Shown here piece after piece: positions 47,733 through 56,877 of a stretch of 64,000 nt of DNA. The notes beneath the pieces were generated by a model that worked only from the letters and a program-made list of their open reading frames with translations, searched no databases and was not told the origin of the DNA. The stretch's first letter is position 1. Each line of letters starts with the position of its first letter. Made by a program: the position numbers and the translations under genes. The stretch is from positions 98,083 to 162,082 of the forward strand of contig NZ_JAERQY020000006.1 of assembly GCF_016735495.2 (NCBI RefSeq), in the 5' to 3' direction. The DNA comes from Lysobacter sp. MMG2 (GTDB lineage Bacteria > Pseudomonadota > Gammaproteobacteria > Xanthomonadales > Xanthomonadaceae).

Positions 47733-48505
47733 GCGCCGGGGGGCGAACAGTGACGACACAGAAGATCGCCGGAGGCTACGGCGACAAGTTCCGCCTTCTC
47801 GATACTGTCGCGTGCGACTCACGCGGCAGCCGAGCTACGGTGGCCGTAATGGCAGTCATCCTAAGACGCTTCAATGCGGAGCATGGGTGCTGCTGGCCGT
47901 CGATCGAGTCAATCGCCTCGGATGCTGATCTGGATGGCCGGACAGTTCAGCGGGCGCTCGATAGCTTGGAGGAGCTTGGGTATCTCCACAGAGCGCGACA
48001 CCGCGGAAAGCTCAATCGGTACGTGCCCCATTTCCAAGCACAACGTGGGCCTGGAAGTAACGGCGTGGGTGCCGTGGGTGACGCGGACAAGGGGCGACAT
48101 TCTCGTCCGTCGGTAGCGGCGAATCAGTCCAAAAGGAACGGTCTAGACGCCGTCACACCCACGGCAAGGACACCACCCGAATACCTTAATGAATCGATTC
48201 CTGAAAAAGAAAAAGAAGAGAGGGAAGAAGCCTTTTCTTCTTTTGGGAATCGGGAAAAGGAGCAGGGTGGAGGGACAAGTGACGGCGCACTGAATCCTGA
48301 GGCGTTCCCGACGGGGTCACCAGAGAAGCAGGTCGAGACCGGCTTGAGCATCTTGGACACCAGTCTGATGCTGGCTGACGGATATCTGCCTGATCGTCTG
48401 GAACGCCTTCAGTCCTTGAAAGCGATGTATCTCGATCGTTGCGGCGCGCGAGGTATCGAGCCGGATGAAGGGATCATGGCAGCGTTCCAGGAACGCGGTG
48501 TATGA
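47729..48505 (+). CDS. Helix-turn-helix replication-initiator-like protein
   Basis: 258 residues. The winged HTH (RRFNAEHGCCWPSIESIASDADLDGRTVQRALDSLEELGYLHR) is that of phage O-type or HTH_36 replication proteins; the rest is charged and disordered with an acidic C-terminus. Probably begins element replication or loads a host helicase. Coupled to the next gene (TGA overlap). Confidence 0.7.
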   Translation: MSAGGRTVTTQKIAGGYGDKFRLLDTVACDSRGSRATVAVMAVILRRFNAEHGCCWPSIESIASDADLDGRTVQRALDSLEELGYLHRARHRGKLNRYVPHFQAQRGPGSNGVGAVGDADKGRHSRPSVAANQSKRNGLDAVTPTARTPPEYLNESIPEKEKEEREEAFSSFGNREKEQGGGTSDGALNPEAFPTGSPEKQVETGLSILDTSLMLADGYLPDRLERLQSLKAMYLDRCGARGIEPDEGIMAAFQERGV

Positions 48506-49083
48506 GGATTCGCCCCGCGCGCTGTCCCGCGGCCTTGTCCTTCATGAGCGACGGGCCCCACGACATCCGCCCTGCGCTGGTGAGCCTGTACTACGCCGGA
48601 CAGGAAGAGCACCTCGAAACGGTGCTGAGCTACGGTCTCGCGTACACGCAGGCATGGTGTACGTCGCGTGGTGAACGCCACAAGGCGGACGCGATCCGGT
48701 TCGGCGTGGTGGACGGGCTCATGAAGCTCTACATGCCCGCATCGTGCACCCCCACTGATCAGCGGGCGTCGCAGCTGGGCATTCGTGCCGCCCGCTATCG
48801 GAGATTGAAATCGGTCGTACACGACATGTACCGACGTCGCCTTGTCGAGGGCGCGCTCCGTTTCACCGAAGCGGCTGCCAACGACGAGCACCCGTTGACG
48901 GCCGGTACTGTCCTCTCACCGTTCGCGGAAACCACTTGGTGGAACAAGCTCGAAGCGGGACGGCGAACTGGGGTCAAGTTGATAAAATTGGAAGTAGGGA
49001 ATCGCGATCGCCCCCCGGCCTCCGACCCTCGCGCGCCATCCCGCGATACAGGATGGCTCCCAAATTACGACTGGGCCGCCTGA
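48502..49083 (+). CDS. Hypothetical protein, possible late-gene regulator
   Basis: 193 residues, basic, with a helix-turn-helix-like stretch (TDQRASQLGIRAARYRRLKSVV) and two cysteines upstream. Position at the end of the early operon, directly before late genes, resembles that of phage Q-type antiterminators. The function is inferred from place only. Confidence 0.5.
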   Translation: MRIRPARCPAALSFMSDGPHDIRPALVSLYYAGQEEHLETVLSYGLAYTQAWCTSRGERHKADAIRFGVVDGLMKLYMPASCTPTDQRASQLGIRAARYRRLKSVVHDMYRRRLVEGALRFTEAAANDEHPLTAGTVLSPFAETTWWNKLEAGRRTGVKLIKLEVGNRDRPPASDPRAPSRDTGWLPNYDWAA

Positions 49084-49086
49084 CTC

Positions 49087-49758
49087 CTAAGGGGTGTCTA
49101 GTTCGCCTTTAATTGGCCGATTCGCCATTTCAGCTTTGCGTCGCTCTTGGAGCTTGTTACGCGCAGCCTCGAGCTGCTGCAAGTAGGACTCGAGGCCCCT
49201 TCCAGCTGACGTGTTTTCCAAGGCCCCGCGCTTGATTATCGTATCGAGGTCAACTTCATCTGTCGGATCAGGCACCCCTTCTTTCCAACTCGAGAAGGCG
49301 ACGATCACCACGGCGGAGGTCGGTTGGATTCTTTCTGGGTAGTTCGACTTGGCGGAGTCGGCAAAGTAAGCCCAGCTACGAAGATCGGAGTGGCTCAACG
49401 CGACATAGAACCTATGGCGCCAGAACTCCTCGATCTCTTCATAGACTGTCTTATAGGTTGGGCTAGCAATTTTGGCGGCAAGCTTCTGAGCGCGGATTAG
49501 GTGGCGGGCGGAAGTGAGCCAGTTCAGGCGATCGGGCAAGGGAGGGAGCCCCTTACCTTCGTCCGTTAGCGCGTCGTAGGCCCATTGGATCGACTTCTGA
49601 GCCTGAGCAAGCAGCTCTTTGTCGCTGTCGCGGATTCGATCTTCGTTCTGCTTTGCGACATTGGCTCTGTAGCTGCGGAAAGCAATGACGATCGAAACCA
49701 AGGTCGCGGCACTGATCGCGAACTTTAGCCACTCGAGCACGGAAGGCAGCGGAGTCAT
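49087..49758 (-). CDS. Membrane-anchored cargo protein on the reverse strand
   Basis: 223 residues; N-terminal membrane helix (LKFAISAATLVSIVIAFRSY) then a helical cytoplasmic domain. Unrecognised. Reversed between early and late genes, 110 bases from the first late gene, like a lysogenic-conversion gene (moron). Lower GC than the neighbours. Ends in TAG. Its insertion point coincides with the place where head and packaging genes are missing. Confidence 0.65.
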   Translation of the reverse strand: MTPLPSVLEWLKFAISAATLVSIVIAFRSYRANVAKQNEDRIRDSDKELLAQAQKSIQWAYDALTDEGKGLPPLPDRLNWLTSARHLIRAQKLAAKIASPTYKTVYEEIEEFWRHRFYVALSHSDLRSWAYFADSAKSNYPERIQPTSAVVIVAFSSWKEGVPDPTDEVDLDTIIKRGALENTSAGRGLESYLQQLEAARNKLQERRKAEMANRPIKGELDTP

Positions 49759-49867
49759 CGTAGTTCTTTGTTGACTTGGTGGCGGCAGTCTATTGGGTGC
49801 TGCGATCGCCGGATAGGCGGCCAGATCGCGGGCCTTCTTCGAATATCACAGCAAACGAGGTAACGAC

Positions 49868-50665
49868 ATGGCAAACCCAGACCGTCCCAGATTTTTCAAC
49901 TAGTACGCCGGCAACTTCATCCAGCGCGCCGCAAGGGCTGGCGTCAATGGGCTCTTCCCGGGTGAGCAGCGCGCGCCCGATGGCACGCTGTAGAACGTCG
50001 GCAAAGGCGCCCTCGGTTTCGGCGCGAAAGTACTGGCAGGAACGTTCCTCGGCCCCGGCGGCGCGTACATGGCGGGAAAGGTCGCGGACACCGCCATCGA
50101 TAGCAACGGCCAGAACTGGATTCCGTTCGGCAAGGGGCTGGCTGCACGCGTGTTCGGCTACGGCCCGCAGGATTAGCTGAACTCGCAGCTCTCGCTCTCG
50201 CAGCAGCAGATGCAGCACGCGATTGACGCCAAGGGTTTCCGCCCGCCTCCCAACGTTGCCTTCAGTGAGTTCGGCAACTAGATCGGACCGGTCACCAAGC
50301 AATAGATCGGCCTGCTGGGCGATGTGTATGCTGGCAACGTCGGCGGTCAGCCATCCATGAACATGCCCACCATGGCGCCAGTGCAAGCGCAGGCTCCCTG
50401 GGGCGGGTCGCTTGCGGGCAGCAATCCCTTCGGTGGCAGTTACGGCGGCAACCTCGGCTTCAGCGTGCCGCAGTCGCGCTCCTACGGTCGTGCGGCCGGT
50501 TCGTTCACTCCCTTTGGCGCGGGCGCAATCCAAGTGGCCGGACAAGGCTGGGCAGGTAGCGATGCGGCGGCGGGCTTCGGTCTGGGTGCGCAGGGCGCAG
50601 GCTCCAGTTCCGCCGGATCAATCGCACTGGCTGACGCAATGCGCGCCACCAAGAAGAACCGTTAA
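49868..50665 (+). CDS. Virion-type protein A with five in-frame TAG codons
   Basis: A 266-codon frame from ATG to TAA, read without shift. TAG codons lie at 49901, 49991, 50174, 50279 and 50303 (codons 12, 42, 103, 138, 146). There is no TAA or TGA inside. Reading TAG as Gln gives sensible local sequence: FFN[Q]YAGNFIQ, DGTL[Q]NVGKGAL, PQD[Q]LNSQLSLSQQQ, KQ[Q]IGLLGDVYAG. The protein has glycine-rich hydrophobic helices in the middle (LGFGAKVLAGTFLGPGGAYMAG) and a Gly/Ser/Ala-rich C-terminus, as in internal or ejection proteins of short-tailed phages. Family is inferred from place and composition. With the standard code it would be dead after 11 residues. Confidence 0.7.
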
Positions 50666-50679
50666 GCACAGGACTCACC

Positions 50680-52413
50680 ATGATCAACATCCCCCAGATC
50701 GGCATTCTCGCCCCCGATTTCGAATAGGCGCCCCGCGCCCAATTAGCCGCCAGCTTCCTCGCCGGCCCGCCGCAGCGCGGCTGGCAAGCGCGACTTGCCG
50801 ATCGCCTTATCCCGAGTGCGGATTCGTACTCCGACGAGGACAAGAGCGCGATGATCCGCCAAGGCTTGTTGCACGCAGGCCTGTCGATGCTTCAGGCCCG
50901 TGGCGGCTTCGGCAATGCCGTGGGTGAAGGCCTTCAGTCCGGTCTGCTCGCGATGAACGAGAACGCGCGAGACATCCAGAGGGACCAATACCAAGACGCC
51001 ATCATGGGTCGAATGGCCTCAAACAACGAAGCCGAGCAGCGCCTGCACGCCATCAAGCAGCGCGTCCGCAATCAGGACGGTTCGATCAACGCGCAGGCGT
51101 TCAAGGAATGGCAGGTCGAGGACCCAAAGGGCGCAAAGGAGTGGTATGACGCGGCTAACCCCCGTCGAAAGAACCCGGGCGCGCCGATCTACATGCTCGA
51201 CGAAACGGGCCAGTTCGAAGACCCCTATGTGTGGGATGACGAGACGGGCGGCTTTGTCCCCGCCGGTAACTTTCGTGCCGAGGCCCAGGTTCAATCTCAA
51301 GCGCCCGCGGCTGGTCCGCTCGCTGCGTCGGTACCGACCGCGGCTCCGAAGTTCGGCATCACCTCTGACGATCCGCAGGCTAGGAATCCGGTGGCGGGGA
51401 CGATCCTTGATCCGTAGAAGGACTTCGGCTCCCTCATTGGTGGCTTCCCTGGCGTGCAGGTGACGAGTCTCTATCGCGACGCCGGGCACAACGCCAAGGT
51501 CGGCGGCGTGTCGAACAGCTACCACACGAAGGGCCAGGGCATGGACGTTGTCGTGCCTCCGGACCAGCGCGCGGCTTTCTCGGCCCGCGGTCGTGACATG
51601 GGTTACGACGTACTGGATGAAGGCGACCACATGCACGTCGAGCCTTCGCGAGGTGCGCAGGTTACCTCTTCGTTCGGGCCGGGTCAGCAGGTGCCCGCAT
51701 CGCAAGCGGACATTTCGCGGACGCAGGCCCCTTTTGGGCGTAGGCACGTCCAGCGGAAGGAGGGGCCGGGCGCATATCGCACGCTAAGTCCGGATGAGAT
51801 TGCGCAACAGGGCTTGCCCGAGGGGACGGTCGCCCAGGTTGGGCCAAACGGAAAGATCGACGTGGTCAACAAGCCGGACGCGCGCACTGGCACTCCCGGC
51901 GTTCTGCCGCTGTCTGCCGGTGAGGCCGCCAAGGTGCGCACGTAGTTCAAGGAGACGAAGGACGCGCTCAACACGTTCAAGGCGTTCGATAGGGCTCTCA
52001 CGGAAGTTCCCAATGGCGCCGGCCTGCTTCTGGACGGTGAGCAAAAGGGTCGCCTCGGCACCGCCTACAACAACGCTCGTGCCGCGCTGCGGATCGTCTA
52101 CAACACGGGCGTGTTGCAGCCAGGCGAACTTCCGATGCTGGAGAGCGCCCTTCGCGATCCGACGTCGTTCCAAGCGGTCTTGGACCCGAGGACGCGGCCC
52201 CAGATCCAGGCGCAGTTGGACGAGCTCTATCGGGCCGTCGCGACCAGTATCGAGAACCAAGTGTCGAGCTATCCGCAGTTGTTCAACCAAGATGTCTACC
52301 AGCAGCGGAAGCAGGCAGGTGGCAACAACGGCCCCACTGTGGGCGAAGTGCAGGATGGCCACCGCTTCAAGGGCGGCAACCCTGGAGATCCGAACAGTTG
52401 GGAGAAGCTGTAA
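50680..52413 (+). CDS. Virion-type protein B with M15 peptidase domain and three in-frame TAG codons
   Basis: A 578-codon frame from ATG to TAA. TAGs lie at 50725 (codon 16), 51415 (246) and 51943 (422); no TAA, TGA or frameshift. A peptidase M15-like domain spans about residues 255-330: the zinc and active-site pattern is seen in SNSYHTKGQGMDVV and EGDHMHVEPS. Such domains cut peptidoglycan cross-links; in a virion they would help DNA entry through the cell wall. The remainder is helical and Gln-rich. The gene overlaps protein C (TAATG). The first TAG would abolish expression under the standard code. Confidence 0.72.
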
Positions 52414-54485
52414 TGGCAGGACCGTGGGAGAGGTATCAAACCGAGACGTAGGCCGATGGTCCGTGGAGCAGGTATCAGGAGCAGCCCAAGGCGACCGCCG
52501 CGGCTACGCGCGCAGAACCGCCGATGGAGCGTGGCGTCAAACGGGACCTCGGCCTCAGCACGCGCAATGTGGTTGAGGGCGTAGGCGACTTGATTGGCAT
52601 CGTGGCCGATCCTTTCATCCACGCCTACAACTGGCTTGGCGAGAAGGAACCGACGACCAAGAGCCTGATCGCTGGACAGCCGGAGCGCCGCTGGGAGCGC
52701 CAGGCGACGACTCGTGAGGGTTGGGGCCAAGTGCTCGACAACATGGGCTTGCCGCGCGCTGAGACAGCCTCCGAACGGGTGCAGGCGGATGTGGGTCGTG
52801 CGCTGACCGGCACTGCTCTGACGATGGGCATCGGTGGCGTGCTCAATGCCGGCCGCGGCGCCGCCACGAGTCCGAGCGTTGCTAACCGTGTTGGGGATTT
52901 CCTTACCGCACAGCCGACGCTGCAAACCGTGAGCACTGCGACGGGCGCGGGCGCAGCATCGGTTGCAAACGAAAAGGGCTACGGCCCAGGCGTGCAGCTG
53001 GCCGCGGGTCTCGCCGGTGGCCTGAGTCCAGGTGCCATTAGCTCCGGTACTGCAGCAGCTACTCGTGGCCTTGTCCGCGGCAGGTCGGGTATCGGTATGC
53101 AGCGCGCGATAGAGGATTTCGGTCAACTCGGAACGTCGCCCTCCGTTGGTCAGGCTTCCGGCAATCGCGCTGTCCAAGGCGTGGAGAACCTGCTTGCAGG
53201 CTCGCCGACCAGCTCGGGTGTCATGGACCGCTTCGCTAGGAAGCAGGCCGCGGACATCGGCGAAGGTCTCCAGGCGAATGCGGATGGCTTTTACCGCAAC
53301 GCGAGCAGCGAACGGGCAGGCCGCGCGGTGGAGCGGGGCATCAGTACCTTCGCCAAAGACGTCGAAGGGAAGCGCGGCCAGTTGTACCGTGCTGCTGACG
53401 CGCTGATCCCTCCGGAGACGTTGGTGCCGATGAGCCGCACGCGCGCTGCTTTGACGACCCTGACGACGGTGCCAAAGGGCGCGGCCGCGACAGGCGAGCA
53501 GTTCATCAATCCGCAGATCCGTTCGTTGGCCGAGCGTATTGAGCAGGACATAGCCGCCTCGCGTACTTCCGGCCCGATGGGTAGGCTCGCTCCGACTGCG
53601 GGTGGCCTGGGCTACCAGACCGTGCGGGACATCCGCACGAGCATTGGACGGGAGCTGGCGGATTTCTCGCTCTCGACGGATCGCCCCACTAGGCAGCTCA
53701 AGCAGGTCTACGCGGCGCTTTCGCAAGACCTGGACGAGGCGGCAAAGGCTCAGGGTCCGAAGGCCGCCCAGGCGATGAGCCGCGCCAATAACTATTTCAA
53801 GATGAGCGCGAGCCGCCTGGATCAGTTGGAGCGGATCGTGGACAAGAGCGGCGGCCCTGAGAAGGTCTACGCAGCGGCCATGTCGGGCACCAGGGACGGC
53901 GGCACTACCCTGCGGGGGGTAATGCAGTCACTGGACCAGGAAGGGCAGCGCGCGATCACTGGCGCGGTCCTGAAGCGGATGGGGTTGGCTTCTGCTGGAC
54001 AGTAGGGAGCCGAGGGCGCGGAGTTCAGCGCTCAGACGTTCCTGACGAACTGGAACAAGCTGAGCCCCGAGGCAAGGCGCGCGCTGTTCGATCGCTACGG
54101 CTCGTCGTTCTCGAAGGACATGGACCGCATCGCTCGGGTGGCCGAGAACATCAAGACCGGCGCTCAGGTGTACGCGAATCCGCCAGGGACCGCGAACAGG
54201 ATCGCTGCTCTGACCTACGGCGGCGCCTTGGTCAGCTCCCTCTTCACGGGCGGCACGGGCGGTCTGATCTCTGCAGGCGCCGGTTTGAACCTGCTGGCGC
54301 GCGGCCTGACGAAGCCGTGGGTAGTGCGGTGGCTGGCGGACTCCACCAAGGTGCCGGTGGGCAGCGCCGCGGCGCAGCTACACACGCTGCGCAGCATCGG
54401 CCAAATGAACGGAGATGAGGAGACGGTGGAGCTGGCCGACGAGCTGCTTAGAGCGCAAGGAAGAACGCCAGTGCCCCGCCAATAA
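52413..54485 (+). CDS. Virion-type protein C (ejection/internal protein) with two in-frame TAG codons
   Basis: A 691-codon frame from ATG to TAA, intact but for TAG at 52449 (codon 13) and 54003 (codon 531). The repeated N-terminal motif GPWERYQ and GPWSRYQ is typical of large internal proteins of podovirus-like phages. Between the two lies the first TAG, which as Gln reads YQTET[Q]ADGPW. Hydrophobic Gly/Ala helices (GRALTGTALTMGIGGVLNAG and GGALVSSLFTGGTGGLISAG) suggest membrane insertion on ejection. Its 493-codon stretch between the TAGs is free of any stop. Confidence 0.72.
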
Positions 54486-54582
54486 CGAGGACCGCGGCGG
54501 CGCCGAACCACAGGGTTCCCTTCCACCCGTCGCTAGGCTCGCGGGCGTGGTCCAGCCAGTCCTTCTTTTGCAGATCAGCCAT
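54448..54582 (-). CDS. Possible small membrane protein, antisense to the end of protein C
   Basis: 44 residues: polar start (MADLQKKDWLDHAREPSDGW) then one helix (GTLWFGAAAVLVIGGALAFFLAL). GGGAG precedes the ATG by eight bases. Could be a real small membrane gene or a chance frame; it overlaps protein C by 38 bases. Confidence 0.4.
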   Translation of the reverse strand: MADLQKKDWLDHAREPSDGWKGTLWFGAAAVLVIGGALAFFLAL

Positions 54583-54715
54583 CTCAGGGGCTCCCAACTA
54601 GGGCGCCCCGAGCCTAGCACGCCCGAAGCCGCCCAAGAGATTCAGAACCTCGGGCTACCCGCCCCAATCACGAGAAGCATTCCCCTACGGGGACTAGGAG
54701 ATTCGAGTGTCAAAA

Positions 54716-55030
54716 ATGGAACATGAGATGTACCCCGACGTGGCGAACTGGGAAGAGCTGCTGGCGCTGCACGGCAACGAGTACGAGCTACACAAGGCTT
54801 AGGTCAACCGCCGAACGTGGCTCACAGCTGCGCTGTTGACGGCCGCCCTCCTGCTGCCAGGGGCGGTGGGGAAGGCCGCATTCGTACTCACCTTCTTTGC
54901 CGCCGGTGCGCTCGCTTGGTCCATCGCAGACGCCGCAGGGTGCCGCTGGTACATCCGATGGCTGCGCTATGCACCATCACCAATCGTGATTCGTTCCGAC
55001 GTGGCGAGTGCTGACTCCCGACTAGACTGA
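54716..55030 (+). CDS. Small two-helix membrane protein D with one in-frame TAG codon
   Basis: A 105-codon frame from ATG to TGA with TAG at 54800 (codon 29). Before the TAG the protein is polar (PDVANWEELLALHGNEYELHKA); after it come VNRRTW and two membrane helices (LTAALLTAALLLPGAVG and AAFVLTFFAAGALAWSIA). A GTG three codons upstream is possible. Small membrane proteins after virion genes often serve lysis, which is a guess here. Confidence 0.6.
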
Positions 55031-55037
55031 GGTTCTC

Positions 55038-55694
55038 GTGGCTGGAAAGAAGGCAAGCAAGCGGGCGACGCATTCGCTTGAGGTGGTGCTTCCGTCCGGG
55101 AAGACGGAGAACCAGGCGATGGCCGAGATTGCCGTCAATGGCATTGCTTCCGGGGCGCACATTGCGCGATTGATGGGAGCGGGTTCATTCGGCGATCTGG
55201 GTTTGCATGAGTGCGTCGCGGTGCTGAAGGACCACGTTCGCCAAGTGGAAGGCGGCAGCTTGGCCGGCATGGAAGCGATGCTTGTCGGGCAGGCCTTCGC
55301 ATTAAACACGATCTTCCACGAGTGCACCCGACGCGCGGCGCTCAATCTGGGCCAGAACTTGGGCGCGGCAGACACATACTTGCGGCTCGCCATGAAGGCT
55401 CAGAGCCAGAGTCGATCGACGGTGGAGACACTGGCCGAGGTCAAGAACCCGCGTTCGGTGGCTTTCGTACGCCAGGCCAACATCGCGGCGGGCCACCAGC
55501 AGATCAACAACGGGACGGAACCCCGCGCGGGAGAGAGCGAAATCCAGCCAAACAAACTTTTCGAGGTGATACATGGGGAACCGCTGGACGCCCGAGGCCC
55601 GGGCACGGCAAGCAGAGGCAATTCAGCGCTGGAACCCGTGGGAGCAATCAACAGGCCCAGTAACCGACGAAGGAAAGGCAGTGGTCAGCCGTAA
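55038..55694 (+). CDS. Conserved phage/plasmid-type hypothetical protein
   Basis: 218 residues, GTG start seven bases after gene D. Helical; similar proteins (KRATHSLEVVLPSG..., GEALLVGQAFALNTIFHECTRRA-like) are common in prophages and plasmids of xanthomonads, function unknown. It has no internal TAG and ends in TAA. Confidence 0.65.
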   Translation: MAGKKASKRATHSLEVVLPSGKTENQAMAEIAVNGIASGAHIARLMGAGSFGDLGLHECVAVLKDHVRQVEGGSLAGMEAMLVGQAFALNTIFHECTRRAALNLGQNLGAADTYLRLAMKAQSQSRSTVETLAEVKNPRSVAFVRQANIAAGHQQINNGTEPRAGESEIQPNKLFEVIHGEPLDARGPGTASRGNSALEPVGAINRPSNRRRKGSGQP

Positions 55695-55794
55695 TGCATG
55701 GAAAGGTGGTGTTCGACCGATGCTTAGAGAGCTCGCGGCTGCTTTAAGGCATCACCGCGATGCCTCCACTCAATGCAGGAATGAGAACCGGTGA
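55573..55794 (+). CDS. Small conserved phage-type protein
   Basis: 73 residues: WTPEARARQAEAIQRWNPWEQSTGPVTDEGKA and NAWKGG are a pattern shared by small proteins near the ends of prophage late modules. Function unknown. Overlaps the previous gene by about 120 bases in another frame, which lowers certainty. Confidence 0.6.
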   Translation: MGNRWTPEARARQAEAIQRWNPWEQSTGPVTDEGKAVVSRNAWKGGVRPMLRELAAALRHHRDASTQCRNENR

Positions 55795-55856
55795 GCAGTG
55801 CTGTGCTGCGGAGTGACTTAAGGTGACGCCAACTCCGTTAAGGACTGCTCACATTC

Positions 55857-56063
55857 ATGACCGCATTGACCCTGTCGAAGTCAGAGGTGGCGCAGCTGAC
55901 CAGATCTCCACAGAAGGCAAGGCAAGTTGCCTTTCTCGTTCGGAATGGGATTCGGCATTACATAGATGCATATGGCTGGCCGGTTGTGATGCGCTCTACG
56001 GTAGAGGGCCGGGATGCTCCCTCGCGGCCTGAGAAGCCAAAGTGGTCCCCGGGCTTAATCTAG
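55857..56063 (+). CDS. DUF4224-type small protein
   Basis: 68 residues: TLSKSEVAQLTRSPQKARQVAFLVRNGIRHYIDAYGWPVVMRS is the DUF4224 pattern of phage proteins often found beside integrases. Probably DNA-binding or excision-related. Ends in TAG. Confidence 0.7.
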   Translation: MTALTLSKSEVAQLTRSPQKARQVAFLVRNGIRHYIDAYGWPVVMRSTVEGRDAPSRPEKPKWSPGLI

Positions 56064-56159
56064 CCGTGTACCGTCCACCACTCACCGCGGGTGGTCGAGC
56101 CTTGGCCCCTGATGCTGCGCGACTTCGTTTGATCTCGAAGAGTTAGACGAAGGTGGCCC

Positions 56160-56381
56160 GTGTCCGCACTCGACAAGTTGCCGTGGACTGAGTTGGCCCT
56201 AGCTGCGGACGAATGCGCGCAGCTCTTTGGCCTGTCCAAGGATCGATTTCTAAGGACCATTGCCTGCCTCCCTACGTTCCCCCGGCGGGTGAACTTGAAA
56301 CCGGCAGCGTGGAAGGCCGGCGAGGTGGTGGAATGGCGCGACGCGAATCGATTCCATGCGCGCAGGAAGCGCGAACGATGA
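56160..56381 (+). CDS. Small HTH-like protein, copy 1 of a tandem pair
   Basis: 73 residues. LPWTELALAADECAQLFGLSKDRFLRTIACLPTFPRRVNLKPAAWKAGEVVEWR resembles AlpA/excisionase-like domains. The next gene is a clear paralogue. GTG start; its stop overlaps the next ATG (ATGA). Confidence 0.65.
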   Translation: MSALDKLPWTELALAADECAQLFGLSKDRFLRTIACLPTFPRRVNLKPAAWKAGEVVEWRDANRFHARRKRER

Positions 56382-56587
56382 CGCTTGCTGAGAAGGTTCC
56401 TTGGACGGAGTTGGCTCTATCCGCCGACGAGTGCGCCGAGCTCTGGGGGGTGTCGAAAGACCACTTCCTGCAAAGGGTGGCCTGTCGTCCGGGCTTTCCC
56501 TCGAGGCTGACCTACAAGCCGGCAACCTGGCGCGCGGGCGAGGTCGTGGAGTACCGGAACAGTCACCGGGCCGGCAAGCATCGATGA
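56378..56587 (+). CDS. Small HTH-like protein, copy 2 of a tandem pair
   Basis: 69 residues; matches the previous protein along its length (VPWTELALSADECAELWGVSKDHFLQRVACRPGFPSRLTYKPATWRAGEVVEYR). Adjacent coupled copies point to a tandem duplication followed by divergence. Stop overlaps the next start. Confidence 0.65.
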   Translation: MTLAEKVPWTELALSADECAELWGVSKDHFLQRVACRPGFPSRLTYKPATWRAGEVVEYRNSHRAGKHR

Positions 56588-56865
56588 GCGAACCGAAGGG
56601 TCTGCAATGGGCGCGTTGGCTGACCGAGGCTGAAGCGGCCGAGTACTGTCGCTGCTCTTTGTGGGCATTCCGAAAAATGGGATTACCTGCAAACAACTCA
56701 GGTGGGAGAAAGGTCTATTTTCGAGAGACTTTAGATGCTTGCCTTCAGTCTCGCCCATGGTCGCGAGAGCCGCGCGCCTTGCCCACGTCTTCGCTAGACG
56801 CACGCCTGTCGGCCATCCGACTACGGCCGTACAAGCCCCGCAAGAAGCCTGAACTCAAGGAGTAG
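56584..56865 (+). CDS. Small HTH/excisionase-like protein
   Basis: 93 residues with a MerR/HTH_17-type start (WLTEAEAAEYCRCSLWAFRKMGLPANNSGGRKVYFRETLDACL) and a basic tail. Coupled to the previous gene. Ends in TAG; the same frame continues into the next gene, which has its own ATG. Confidence 0.65.
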   Translation: MSEPKGLQWARWLTEAEAAEYCRCSLWAFRKMGLPANNSGGRKVYFRETLDACLQSRPWSREPRALPTSSLDARLSAIRLRPYKPRKKPELKE

Positions 56866-56877
56866 GGGGCGCTGGAT

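Noticed and set aside
49776..50180. 134-codon frame in another phase across the start of protein A
   Set aside because: Composition is unlike a protein (Ser/Arg/Thr low complexity), and the TAG-crossed frame gives phage-like sequence continuous with 50324-50665.
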